DNA from: Inia geoffrensis
Taxonomy: Eukaryota > Chordata > Mammalia > Artiodactyla > Iniidae
Assembly: GCA_036417435.1 (NCBI GenBank)
Contig: CM070910.1
Location: 76,616,784-76,680,783 of the forward strand
Direction of reading: 5' to 3'
Length of the DNA stretch: 64,000 bases
Part shown: one piece after another, positions 1 through 12,477 of the stretch
Layout of the letters: every line of letters starts with the position of its first letter
How positions within the stretch are numbered: position 1 is the first letter of the stretch
Notes under the pieces: generated by a model
Seen by the model: the letters and a program-made list of their open reading frames with translations, nothing else
The model's database searches: none
Told to the model about the DNA's origin: nothing
Position numbers and translations under genes: made by a program

Positions 1-1080
1 ACCAGTACAGCAACACTAAATCGTGCCCTCACACGTACGTTAACCCTTAAACGTTGTCGTATCCTAAACTGTACCCTAAACCCTCCCCATTCCCTAACCA
101 CAAACCTAACCCGAATCCTAACCCTGACACTCACCCGAAACCTTACACTGACCCGTGCCCTAAACTTAATTAGTACACCAACACTAACTCATGTCGTCAA
201 ACGTACGCTAACACTTAAGCGTTGTCGTGCCCTAAACTGTACCCTAATCCCTCCCCATTCCCCAACCCTAACCCTAAACCGAATCCTAACTCTGACCCTC
301 ACCCGAAGCCTTACCCTCAACCGTGACATAATCTTAACCAGTACTCCAACAATAAACTGTGCCCTCACACTTTCGCTAACCCTAAACCACAGACGTACCC
401 AAAACTGTACCCTAATCCCTCTCCATTCCCTAACCCTAACCCTAACACGAACCCTAAACCTGACACTCACCTGATGCTTTACCCTTACCCGTGTCTAACT
501 TTAACCAGTATATCAACACTAACCCATGCCATCCAATGTAGGCTAACCCTGAACCGTTGCCGTACCATAACCTGTACCCTAATCCCTCCCCATTCCCTTA
601 CCTTAACCCTAACCCGAATCCTAACCCTTACCCTCACCTGAAGCATTACCCTCACCCGTGACCTAATCTTAACCAGTACACCAACACTAAATCATTCCCT
701 CACACGTACGCTAACCCTTAAGCATTGTCGTACCCTAAACTGTACCCTAATCCCTCCCCAGTCCCTAACTCTATCCCTAACCCGAATCGTATCCCTGACC
801 CTCACTAAAAAGCCTTACCCTCACCCATGACCTAATCTTAACGAGTACACCAACACTAAATGGTGCCTTCACACGTACGCTAACCCTTAAGCGTTGTCGT
901 ACACTAACCCGTACCCTATTCCCTCTCCATTCCCTAACCCTAACCCTAACACAAACCCTAACTCTGACACTCACCCGAAGCCTTACCCTCACCCGTGCCC
1001 TAATCTTAATGAGTACACCAAAACTAAATCGAGTCCTCACACGTACGCTAACCCTAAACCGCAGCCGTACCCTAACCTGT

Positions 1081-1248
1081 ACCCTAATCCCTCCCCATTG
1101 CCTAACCCTAACCATAACCCGATTCCTAACCCTGACACTCACCCGAAGATTTACCCTCACCCTTGTTCTAATTTTAACCAGGACATCAACACTAGCCCAT
1201 GCCCTCCTACGTAGGTTAACTCTAAACCGTTGCCATACACTAAACTGT
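1081..1248 (+). repeat. Exemplar type-2 monomer
   Basis: A full 168-bp monomer. Type 2 is recognised by a TTT run near the middle (AGATTTACC or AGCTTTACC, then TAATTTTAACCAGG), by ACATCAACACTA, and by CCCTCC followed by ACGTAGG where other types have CCCTCACACGTACG. Many later copies carry a HindIII site in AAGCTTTA. The 28-hexamer register is kept despite these substitutions. Confidence 0.8.
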
Positions 1249-1416
1249 ACACTCATCCCTCCCCATTCCCAAAACCTAACCCTAACCCAAACCTTAAACC
1301 TGACCCTCTTCCGAGGCCTAACCCTCACCAGTGCCCTAATCTTAACCAGTACACCAACACTAACTTGTGCCCTCACACAAACACTAACCCTTAATCGTTG
1401 TCGTACCATAAACTGT
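1249..1416 (+). repeat. Exemplar type-3 monomer
   Basis: A full 168-bp monomer directly after the type-2 exemplar. Type 3 is marked by CCCAAACC in place of CCCGAATCC and by GACCCTCTTCCGAGGCC in place of GACCCTCACCCGAAGCC. In the left third of the window type 3 often follows type 2 (for example near 1,980, 2,480, 3,822, 4,830 and 5,165), so the two may have been amplified as a pair. Confidence 0.75.
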
Positions 1417-1584
1417 ACCCTAATCCCTCCCCAGTGCCTAACCCTAACCCTAACCCGATCCCTAATCCTGTCCCTCACACGAAGCCTTACCCTCACCCGT
1501 GACCTAATCTTAACCAGTACACCAACACTAACTCGTGCCCTCACACGTACAATAACCCTTAAGCGTTGTCATACCCTAAAATGT
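1417..1584 (+). repeat. Exemplar type-1 (majority) monomer
   Basis: A full 168-bp monomer of the commonest type. Its landmarks are ACCCTAATCCCTCCCC at the start, TAATCTTAACCAGTACACC in the middle, CTCGTGCCCTCACACGTAC, and a CCCTTAAGCGTTGTC stretch near the end that contains an AflII site. Most copies from 16 kb onward belong to this type. Confidence 0.8.
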
Positions 1585-3120
1585 ACCCTAATCCCTCCCC
1601 ATTCCCTAAATCTAACACTAACCCGAATCATAACACTGACACTCACCCGAAGCCTTACCCTCAAATATGACCTAATCTTAACGAGCACAAGAACACTAAG
1701 CGGTGCCCTCACACATACGCTAAACCTTAAACGTTGTCGTACCCTAACCTGTACCCAAAACCATCTGCATTCCGTAACCGTAACCCTAACCCAAACCCTA
1801 ACCCTGACACTCACCCGAAGATTTACCCTCATTCGTGTTCTAATTTTAACCAGGACATCAAAACTAACCAATGCCCTCCTACGTAGGCTAACCCTAAACC
1901 ATTGCCGTACTCTAAACTGTGCCCTATTCCCTCCCCATTCCCTAACCCTAACCCTAAACCAAACCCTAAACCTGACCCTCTTCAGAGGCCTTAAACTCAC
2001 CCGTGTCCTAATCTTAATCAGTACGCCAACACTAACTCGTGCCTTCACACGTACTCTAATCCTTAAGTGTTGTCGTACCCTAATCGGTACCCTAATCCCT
2101 CCCCATTCCCTAACCTAACCCTAACACGAATCCCAACCCTGACCCTCACCCGAAGCCTTATCCTCATACGTGACCTAATATTAACCAGTACACCGTCACT
2201 AAACCCTGCCCTCACACTTACGCTAACCCTAAACCACAGCCGTACCCTAACCTGTACCCTAACCCCTCTCTATTCCCTATCCTAACCCTAATCCGAACCA
2301 TAAACCGGACACTCACCCGAAGCTTTACCCTCACCCGTGTCCTAAATTTTACCAGGACATCAACACTAACCCATGTCCTCCTTCGTAGGCTAACCCTAAA
2401 ACTTTGCCGTACCCTAATCTGTACCCTAATCCCTCACCATTCGCTAACCCAAACCGTAACCCAAACCCTAAACCTGACCCTCTTCCGAGCTCTTTCCCTC
2501 ACCCGTGCCCTAATCTTAACCAGTACAATAACACTAACTCGTGACTGCACACGAACGCTAACCCTTAATTTTTGTTGTACGCTAAACTATGCCCTAAACC
2601 CTCTCCATTCCCTAACCCTAACCCTAACCCGAATCCTAACCCGCAACCTCACCCGAAGCCTTACCCTCACCCGTGCCCTTATCTTAACCAGTACACCAAC
2701 ACTAACTCATGCCATCACACATACACTAACCCTTAAGCGTGGTCGTACACTAAATTGCACCCTAATCGCTCCCCATTCCCTAACCCTAACCCTAACCCGA
2801 ACACGAATCCTAACCCTGACCCTAACCCGAAGCTTTAGCCTCACCCGTGACCGAATCTTAACCAATACACCAATGCAAAACCGTGCCCTCACACGTACGC
2901 TAACCCTAAACCGCAGCCGTACCCTAACCTGGACCCTAATCCCTCCCCATTGCCTAACTCTACCACTAAGCCGATCCTTAATCCTGTCCCTCACCCGAAG
3001 CCTTACCCTCAACCGTGACCTAATCTTAACCAGTAAACCAACACTAACTCGTGCCCTCACACGTACACTAAACCTTAAACGTTGTTGTACCCTTACCTGT
3101 ACCCTAATCCCTCTCCATTT

Positions 3121-3147
3121 CCTAACCCTAACCCTAACCCTAACCCT
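3121..3147 (+). repeat. Longest pure telomeric run noticed
   Basis: Four consecutive perfect TAACCC hexamers plus partial flanks, 27 bp in total, the longest uninterrupted telomeric stretch I noticed. The sequence just after it is rearranged compared with other monomers (ACTCCCTGACGATTT where ACTCACCCGAAGCTTT is usual), so the run may mark a replication-slippage or repair site rather than a preserved ancestral tract. Confidence 0.7.
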
Positions 3148-4249
3148 GACACTCCCTGACGATTTACCCTGATCCATGTTCTAATTTTAACCAGGACATC
3201 AACACTAACCCATGCCCTCCTATGTAGGCTGAACCTAAACCTTTGCCATACCCTAAACTGTATCTTAATCCCTCCCCATTGCCTAACTATTATCCTAACC
3301 TGATCACTAATCCTGTCCCTGACCCAAAGCCTTACACTCACCCATGCCCTAGTCTTAACCAGTACACCAACACTAACTCGTGCCCTCACACGTACGCTAT
3401 CCATTAAATGTTCTCGTACCCTAAACTGTACCGTAATTCCTCCCCATTCCTTAACCCTAATCCTCACCTGAATCCTAAACATTAACCTCACCCGAAGCCT
3501 TACACTAACCCGTGCCCTAATCTTAACCAGTACACCAACACTAACTTGTGCCCTCACACGTATGTTAACCCTTAAACGTTGTCATACACTAAACTGTACC
3601 CTAATCCCTCCGCATTCCCTAACAGTAACCGTAACCGTTACCCTAAACCTGACACTCACCCAAAGCTTTACGCTTATCACAGTCCTAATTTTAACTAGTA
3701 CTTCAACACTAACCCATGCCCTCCAACACAGGCTAACCCTAAACCTTTGCCATAACCAAACCTGTACCCTAATCCCTCCCCATTCCCTAACTCTAACCCT
3801 AAACCGAACGCTAAACCTGACCCTCTTCCGAGGCCTTACACTCACCCATGCCCTAATCTTAACCAGTACACCAACAGTAAGTCGTGCCCTCACACGTACG
3901 CTAACCCTTACGCACTGTCATACCTTAAACTGTACCCTAATCCCTCCCCATTAACTAAACCAAACCCCATACGAATCTTAACCCTCACCCTCACCCGAAG
4001 CCTTACTATCACACGTGCCCTAATCTTAACCAGTACACCAACACTAATTGTTGCCCTCACACGTACGCTAACCTTTAAGCGTTTCCATATCCTAACCTGT
4101 ACCCTAATCCCTCCCCATTCCCTAATCATAACCCTAACCCAAACCCTAATCCTGAACCTCTTCCGAGGCCTTAAACTCACCCGTGCCCTACTCTTAACCA
4201 GTACACCAACACTCACTCGTGCCCTCACACGTACACTAACCATTAAGTG

Positions 4250-7200
4250 TTGTCATACACTAAACTCTACCCTCATCCCTCTCCATTCCCTAACCATAAC
4301 CATAACCCGAATCCTAACCGTAACCCTCACCCGAAGCCTTACCCTCACCCGAGCCCTAATCTTAACGAGTACACCAACACTAACTTGTGTGCTCACACGT
4401 ACACTAACCCTTAAGCGTGGTCGTACCCAAAATTGTACCCTAATCCCTCCCCATATCCTAACCCTAACCCTAAGCCGAATCCTAACCCTGAACCTCACCC
4501 GAAGCCTTACCCTCACCCGTGTCCGAATGTTAACCAGGACACCAAAACCACATCGTGCCCTCACATGTACGGTAACCCTTAAGCGTTGTTGTACATTAAC
4601 CTTTACCCTAAACCCTCTCCATTCCCTAACACTAACCCTAACCCGAAACCTAACCCTGAAACTCACACGAAGCTTTACCCTCACCCATGTCCTAATTTTA
4701 ACCAGAACATCAACACTAACACATGCTCTCTAACATAGGCTAACCGTAAACCGTTGCCGAGCCCTAACCTGTACCCTAAACCCTCCTCATTCCCTAACCC
4801 TAACCCTAACCCAAACCCTAAACCTGACCCTCTTCCGAGGCCTCACCCTCACCCATGCCTTAATCTTAACCAGTACACCAACACTAACTTGTGCCCTCAC
4901 ACGTATGCTAACCCTTAAGTTTTGTCGTACATTAAACTGTACCCTAATCCCGCTGGATTCCCTAACCCTAACCCTAACACGAACCCTAAGCCTGACACTC
5001 ACCCGAAGCTTTACACTCACCGGTGTCCTTATTTTAACTAGTCATCAACACTAACCCATGCCCTCCAACATAGGCTAACCCTAAACCGTTGCCATAACCA
5101 AACCTGTACCCTAATCCGTCCCCATTCCCTAACCCTAACCCTAACCCAAACCCTATACCTGTACCTCTTCCGAGGCCATAACCTCACCCGTGCCCTAGTC
5201 TTATCCAGTACACCAACACTAAGTCGTGCCCTCACACATAAGCTAACCCTTAAGCGTTGTCTTACCCTAAACTGTACCCTAATCCCTCCCCATTAACTAA
5301 CACTAACCCTAACCGAATTCTAACCCTGACCCTCACCCGAAGCCTTACCATCACATGTGCCCTAATCTTAACCAGTACATCAACACTAACTCGTGCCCTC
5401 ACACGTACGCTAAGCCTTAAGCGTTCTCGTACCCTAACCTGTACCCTAATCCCTCCCCATTCCCAAACCCTAACCCTAACCAGGAACGTAACCCTGACAC
5501 TCACCCAAAGCTTTACCCTCACCCGTGTCCTTATTTTAACTAGTATATCAACACTAACGCATGCCCTCCAAAGTAGGCTAACCCTAAACCGTTGCCATAA
5601 CCTAACCTGTACCCTAATCCCTCCCCATTCCCTAACCCTTACCCTAACCGAATCCTAACCGTGACCCTCACTCGAAACCTTACCATCACCCGTTCCCTAA
5701 TCTTAACGAGTACACGAACACTAACTCGTGCCCTCACGTGTACGCTAACCCTTAAGCGTTGTCGTAACCTAAACTGTACCCTAAACCCTCCCCATTCCCT
5801 AGCCCTAACCCCAACTCGAATCCTAATCCTGACCCTCACACTAAGCCTTACCCTCACCCGTGCCCTAATCTTAACCAGTATAGCAATACTAACTCGTGCC
5901 GTCTCACGTACGCTAACCCTTAAGCGTTGTCATACCCTAAACTGTACCCTAAACCCTCCCTATTCCTTAACACTAACCCTAACCGGAATCCTAAACTTTA
6001 CCCTCGCCCGAAGCCTTACTCTCACCCGTGCCCGAATGTTAACCAGGACACCAAAACCAACTCGTGCCCTCACACGTACGGTAAACCTTAAGCGTTGTTT
6101 TACATTAACCTTTACCCTAAACCCTCTCCATTCCCTAACACTAACCCTAACCCGAACCCTAACCCTGAAACTCACACGAAGCTTTAACCTCACCCGTGTC
6201 CTAATTTTAACCAGAACATCAACACTAACACATGCTCTCTAATGTAGGCTAACCATAAACTGTTGCCGTACCCTAACCTGTACCCTAAACCCTCCCCATT
6301 CCCTAACCCTAACCCTAACCCAAACCCTAAACCTGACCCTCTTCCGAGGCCTTACCCTCACCATGCCCTAATCTTAACCAGTACACCAGCACTAACTCGT
6401 GCCCTCACACGTACACTAACCCTTAAGCATGGTCGTACCCTAAATTGTACCCTAACCCCTCCCCTTAATCTAACCCTAACCTTAACCCGAATCCTAACCC
6501 TGACCCTCACCCGAAGCCTTACCCTGAACCGTGACCTAATCTTAACCAGTAAACCAACACTAACTTGTGCCCTCACACGTATGCTAACCCTTAAGCTTTG
6601 TCGTACATTAAACTGTACCCTAATACTGCCGGATTCCCTAACCCAAACCCTAACACGAACCCTAAGCCTGACACTCACCAGAAGCTTTACACTCACCGGT
6701 GTCCTTATTTTAACTAGTACAGAAACACTAACCCATGCCCTCCAACATAGGCTAACCATAAACCGTTGCCATAACCAAACCTGTACCCTAATCCCTCCGC
6801 ATTCCCTAACCCTAACCTTAACCCAAACCCTAAACCTGTACCTCTTCCGAGGCCTTAACCTCACCCGTGCCCTAGTCTTATCCAGTACACCAACACTAAG
6901 TCGTGCCCTCACACGTAAGCTAACCCTTAAGCATTGTCTTACCCTAAACTGTACCCTAATCCCTCCCCATTAACTAACACTAACCCTAACAGAATCGTAA
7001 CCCTGACCCTCACCCGAAGCCTTACCATCACATGTGCCCTAATCTTAACCAGTACATCAACACTAACTCGTGCCCTCACACGTACGCTAAGCCTTAAGCG
7101 TTCTCGTACCCTAATCGGTAACCTAATCCCTCCCCATTCCCAAACCCTAACCCTAACCAGGAACGTAACCCTGACACTCACCCGAAGTTTTACCCTCACC

Positions 7201-8250
7201 CGTGTCATTATTTTAACTAGTATATCAACACTAACGCATGCCCTCCAACGTAGGCTAACCCTAAACCGTTGCCATAACCTAACCTGTACCCTAATCCCTC
7301 CCCATTCCCTAACCCTTACCCTAACCGAATCCTAACCGTGACCCTCACCCGAAATCTTACCGTCACCCGTTCCCTAATCTTAACCAGTACACGAACACTA
7401 ACTCGTGCCCTCACGTGTAAGCTAACCCTAAAACATTGTCGTACCCTAAACTGTACCCTAAGCCCTTCCGATTCCCTAACCCTAACCCCAAATCGAATCC
7501 TAATCCTGACCCTCACACTAAGCCTTACTCTCACCCGTGCCCTAATCTTAACCAGTATACCAACACTAACTCGTGCCGTCTCACGTACGCTAACCCTTAA
7601 GCTTTGTCGTACCCTAAACAGTACCCTAAACCCTCCCTATTCCTTAACACTAACCCTAACCGGAATCCTAACCTTGACCCTCGCCCGAAGCCTTACTCTC
7701 ACCTGTGCCCGAATGTTAACCAGGACACCAAAACCACCTCGTGCACTCACACGTACGGTAACCCTTAAGCATTGTTGTACATTAAACTTTACCCTAAACC
7801 CTCTCCATTCCCTAACCCTAACCCTAACCCGAACCCTAACCCTGAAACTCACACGAAGCTTTACCCTCACCCGTGTCCTAATTTTAACCAGAACATCAAC
7901 ACCAACACATGCTCTCTAACGTTGGCTAACCGTAAACCGTTGCCGTACCCTAACCTGAACCCTAAACCCTCCCCATTCCCTAACCCTAACCCTAACCCAA
8001 ACCCTAAACCTGACCCTCTTCCGAAGCCTTACCCTCACCCATGCCCTAATCTTAACCAGTACACCAGCACTAACTCGTGCCCTCACACGTATGCTAACCC
8101 TTAAGTATGGTCGCACCTTAAATTGTACCCTAATCACTCCCCATAATCTAACCCTCACCTTAACCCGAACCCTAACCCTGACCCTCAACCGAAACCTTAC
8201 CCTGAACCGTGCCCTAATCTTAACCAGTACACCAACACTAACTTGTGCCC
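4250..8250 (+). repeat. About 1.68-kb higher-order repeat (10 monomers)
   Basis: Sequence at 5,257-6,193 recurs at 6,934-7,870 with a constant offset of 1,677 bp, and 6,280-6,540 recurs at about 7,960-8,220. A diagnostic GTACATTAA...TTTACCC monomer sits at 4,591, 6,100 and 7,778, so the intervals are 1,509 bp (9 monomers) and 1,678 bp (10 monomers). The copies differ at a few percent of positions. Homology fades near 8,250, where the CTTTGTCGTACATTAAAC monomer of the previous unit is not matched. Limits are approximate. Confidence 0.8.
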
Positions 8251-8979
8251 TCACACGGTCGCTAACCTTTAAGCGTTTTCGTACCCTAAACTGTACCCTA
8301 ATCCATCTCAATTCCCTAACCCTAACCCCAACTGGAATCCTAACCCTGACCGTCACCTGAAGCCTTACCCTCATCCGTGAACTAATCTTAACCAGTACAC
8401 CAACACTAAACCGTGCCCTCACACGTACGCTAATCCTAAACTGAAGCCGTACCCTACCCTGTACCCTAATCCCTCCCCATTCCCTAAACTTAACCCTAAC
8501 CCGAATCCTAATCCTGACCCTCACCTGAAGATTTACCCTCACACTTGTACTAATTTTAACCAGGACATCAACACTAACCCATGTCTTCCAACGTAGGCTA
8601 AAATTAAACAGTTGCCGTTTCCTAACCTGTACCCTTATCCCTCCCCATTCCCTAACCTAACCCTAACCCAAACCCTAAACCTGACCCTATTCCGAAGTCT
8701 TACCCTCACCCGTGCCCTGATCTTAACCAGTACACCAACACTAACTCGTGCCCTCACACGTACGCTAACCCTTAAACATCATCGTACCCTAAACTGTACC
8801 CTAATCCCTCTCCATTCTCTCACCCTAACCCTAACCCGAATCCTATTCCTAAACCTCACCCGAAGCCTTACACTGAACCGTGCCCTAATCTTAACCAGTA
8901 CAGCAACACTAACTTGTGCCCTCACACGTATGCTAACCCTTAAGCGTTGTCATACACTAAACTGTACCCTAATCCCTCT
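6273..8979 (+). repeat. 2.7-kb duplicated block, copy 1
   Basis: This 2,707-bp segment reappears at 12,478-15,184 with a constant offset of 6,205 bp and no indel that I saw. I found seven single-base differences (near 6,566, 7,186, 7,431, 7,701, 7,755, 8,090 and 8,846), most of them transitions. The identity ends abruptly: at the left edge 6,272 is C against G, and at the right edge 8,980 is G against C followed by dense mismatches. The block overlaps the 1.68-kb higher-order region, so that region was already formed when the block was copied. Confidence 0.88.
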
Positions 8980-11900
8980 GCATTCCCTAACCCTAACCCT
9001 AACCCAAACCCTAACCCTGACACTCACCCGAAGCTTTACCCTCACCCGTGTCCTAATTTTAACTAGTACATCAACACTAACCCATGCCCTCCAACATAGA
9101 CTAACCCTAAACCGTTGCCATAACCAAACCTGCACTCTAATCCCTCCCCATTCCCTAACCCTAACCCTAACCCAAACCCTAAACCTGTCCCTCTTCCGTG
9201 GTCTTAACCTCACCTGTGCCCTAATTTTAACCCGTACAGCCACAGTAAGTCGTGCCCTCACACGTAAGCTAACCCTTTAGCGTTGTCTTACCCTAAACTT
9301 TACCCTAATCCCTCCCCATTAACTAACACTCACCCTAACAGAATCCTAACCCTGACCCTCACCCGAAGCCTTACCATCACCCGTGTCCTAATCTTAACCA
9401 GTACACCAACACTAACTCATACCCTCACACGTACGCTAAGCCTTAAGCGTTGTCGTACACTAACCTGTACCCTAATCCCTCCCCATTCCCTAACCCTAAC
9501 CCTAAACCAATCCCTAAACCTGACCCTCTTCGGAGGCCTTAACTGCACCCGTGCCCTAATCTTAACCAATACACCAACACTAACTCGTGTCCTCACACGT
9601 ATGCTAACCCTTAAGCGTTGTCTTACGCTAAGCTGTACCCTAATCCCTCTCCATTCCCTAACCCTAACCCTAAACCGAATCCTAAACCTAACCTTGACCC
9701 GAAGCCTTACCCTCACCCATGCCTTAAACTTAACCAGTACACCAACACTAACTCCTGCCCTCACACGTACGCTAACCCTTAAGCGCTCTCATACCCTAAA
9801 GTGTACCCTAATCCAACCCCATTCCCTAACCCTAACCCTAACCCGAATCCTATCCCTGACCCTCGCCCGAAACCTTACCCTCACCCATTACCTAATCTTA
9901 ACCAGTACACCAACACTAAACCGTGCCCTCACACGTACGCTAACCCTTAAGCGTTGTCCTACACTAACCTGTACCTTAATCCCTCTCCATTACCTAAACT
10001 TAACCCTAACCCGAATTCTAACCCTGAAAGTCACCCGAAGATTTACCCTCACCCGTGACATACATGTAACACTACATCAACACTAACCCATGCCCTCCAA
10101 CGTAGGCTAACCCTAAACCGTTGACGTACGCTAACCTGTACACTAATCCCTCCCCATTCCCTAAACCTAACCCTAACCCAAACCCTAAACCTAACCCTCT
10201 TCCGAGGCCTTACCCTCAACCGTACCTTAATGTTAACCAGTACAACAACACTAACTTGTACCCTCACACGTACTCTAAACCTAAAGTGTTGTCGTAACAT
10301 AAACTGTACCCTAATCCCTACCCATTAACTAACCCTAACCCTAAACAAATCCTAACCCTGACCCTCACTCGAAGCCTTACCATCAACCGTGCACTAATCT
10401 TAACCAGTACACCAACACTAACTTGTGCCCTCTCACGTACGCTAACCCTTAAGCGTTGTCGCACCCTAACCTGTACCATAATACCTCTCGATTCCATAAC
10501 CCTAACCCTAACCTGAACCCTAACCATGACACTCACCCGAAGCACTACCCTCACCCGTGTCCTAATTTTAACCAGGACATCAACACTAACCCATGTCCTC
10601 CAACGTAGGCTAAAACTAAACAGTTCCCGTACCCTGACCTGTACCCTAATCCCTCCCAATTCCCTAACCCTAACCCTAACCCAAACCCTAAACGTGACCC
10701 TCTTTGGAGGCCTTACCCTCACCCGTACCCTTAACATAACCAGGACACCAACACTAACTCGTGCCCTCACACGTACGCTAACCCTTAAGCATTGTCATAC
10801 GCAAGCTGTACCCTAAGCCCTAGCCATTCCCTAAACCTAACCCTAACCCAAACCCTAAACCTGACCCTCTTCCGAGGCCTTACCCTCACCCGTGACCTAA
10901 CGTTAACCAGTACACCAACACTAACTTGTGCCCTCACACGTACTCTAAACCTAAAGTGTTGTCGTACCCTAAACTGTACACTAATCCCTCCCCATTAACT
11001 AATCCTAACCCTAAACGAATTTTAACCCTGACCCTCACTCGAAGACTTACCATCACCCGTGCCCTAATCTTAACCAGTACACCAACACTAACTCGTGCCC
11101 TCACATGTACGCTAACCCTTAAGCGTTGTCACACCCTAACCTGTACCCTAATCCCGCTTCATTCCCTAACCCTAACCCTAACCCGAAACCTAACCCTCAC
11201 ACTCACCTGAAGCTTTACCTTCACCCGTGTCCTAATTTTAACCAGGACATCAACACTAACCCATGTCCTCTCACGTAAGCTAACCAAAACCATTGCCATA
11301 CCCTAACCTGTACCCTAATCCCTCCCCATTCCCTAACCCTAACCCTAACCCAAACCCTAAACCTGACCCTCTTCCGAGGCCTTACCCTCACCCGTGCCCT
11401 ACTCATAAACAGTATACCATCACTAACTCATGCCCTCACATGTACACTAACACTTAAGCGTTGCCGTACCCCAACCTGTACCCTAATCCCTCACCATTCC
11501 CTAACCCTAACACTGACCCGAATCCTAACCCTGACGCTCACCTGAAGCCTTACCCACACCCCTGCCCTAATCTTAACCAGTACACCAACACTAACACATG
11601 CCATCACACGTACGCTAAACCTTAAGCATTGCCGTTCCCTAACCTGTACCCTAATCCCTCCCAATTCCCTAACCCTAACCCTAACCCAAAGCCTAAACCT
11701 GACCCTCTTCCGAGGCCTTACCCTCAGCCCTGCCCTAATCTTAACCAGTACACCAACAGTAAGTCGTGCCCTCACACGTACGCTAACCCTTAAGCACTTT
11801 CATATGCTAAACTGTACCTTAATCCCTCTCCATTCCCTAACCCTAACCCTAACACGAATCCTAAACCTGACCCTCACCCTAAGCCTTACCCTCATCCATG

Positions 11901-12477
11901 AACTAATCTTAGCCAGTACACCAACACTAAACCATGCCCTCACACGTAGGCTAACCCTAAACTGCAGCCGTACCCTACCCTGTACCATAATCCCTCCCCA
12001 TTCCCTAACCTTAACCCTAACCCGAACCCTAACGCTGACCCTCACCCGAAGATTTACCCTCACCCGTGTACTAATTTAAAAGAGGACATCAACACTAACC
12101 CATGTCCTCTAACGTACGCTAAAATTAAACAGTTGCCGTTCCCTAACCTGTACACTTATCCCTCCCCATTCCCTAAGCTAACCCTAACCCAAACCCTAAA
12201 CCTGACCCTATTCCGAAGTCTTACCCTCACCCGTGCCCTGATCTTAACCAGTACACCAACACTAACTCGTGCCCTCACACGTACACTAACCCTTAAGCAT
12301 TGTCGTACACTAAACTGTACCCTAATCCCTCTCCATTCTTCAACCCTAACCCTAACCCGAATCCCAATCCTAACCCTCACCCGAAGCCTTACCCTGAATC
12401 GTGCCCTAATCTTAACTAGTACACCAACACTAACTCATGCCTTCACACGTACGCAAACAGTTAAGCGTTGTCATACG
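8980..12477 (+). repeat. Diverged monomers between the two 2.7-kb copies
   Basis: About 21 satellite monomers of mixed subfamily with no strict higher-order period. The end of this interval (about 12,133-12,400) resembles 8,612-8,880 at an offset of 3,521 bp (21 monomers), so part of it is an older, more diverged duplicate. No gene or non-satellite sequence is present. Confidence 0.7.

Larger units (their letters stand above)
1..4250 (+). repeat. Diverged satellite monomers, no clear higher-order period
   Basis: About 25 monomers in which neighbours differ at many positions and no multi-monomer unit is obviously repeated. Subfamily types are interleaved irregularly: type-2 monomers (marked by ATTTTAACCAGGACATCAA or close variants) fall near 1,171, 1,842, 2,349, 3,188 and 3,690, so 3 to 5 monomers apart. 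There are no genes. This is the least homogenised part of the window. Confidence 0.75.
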
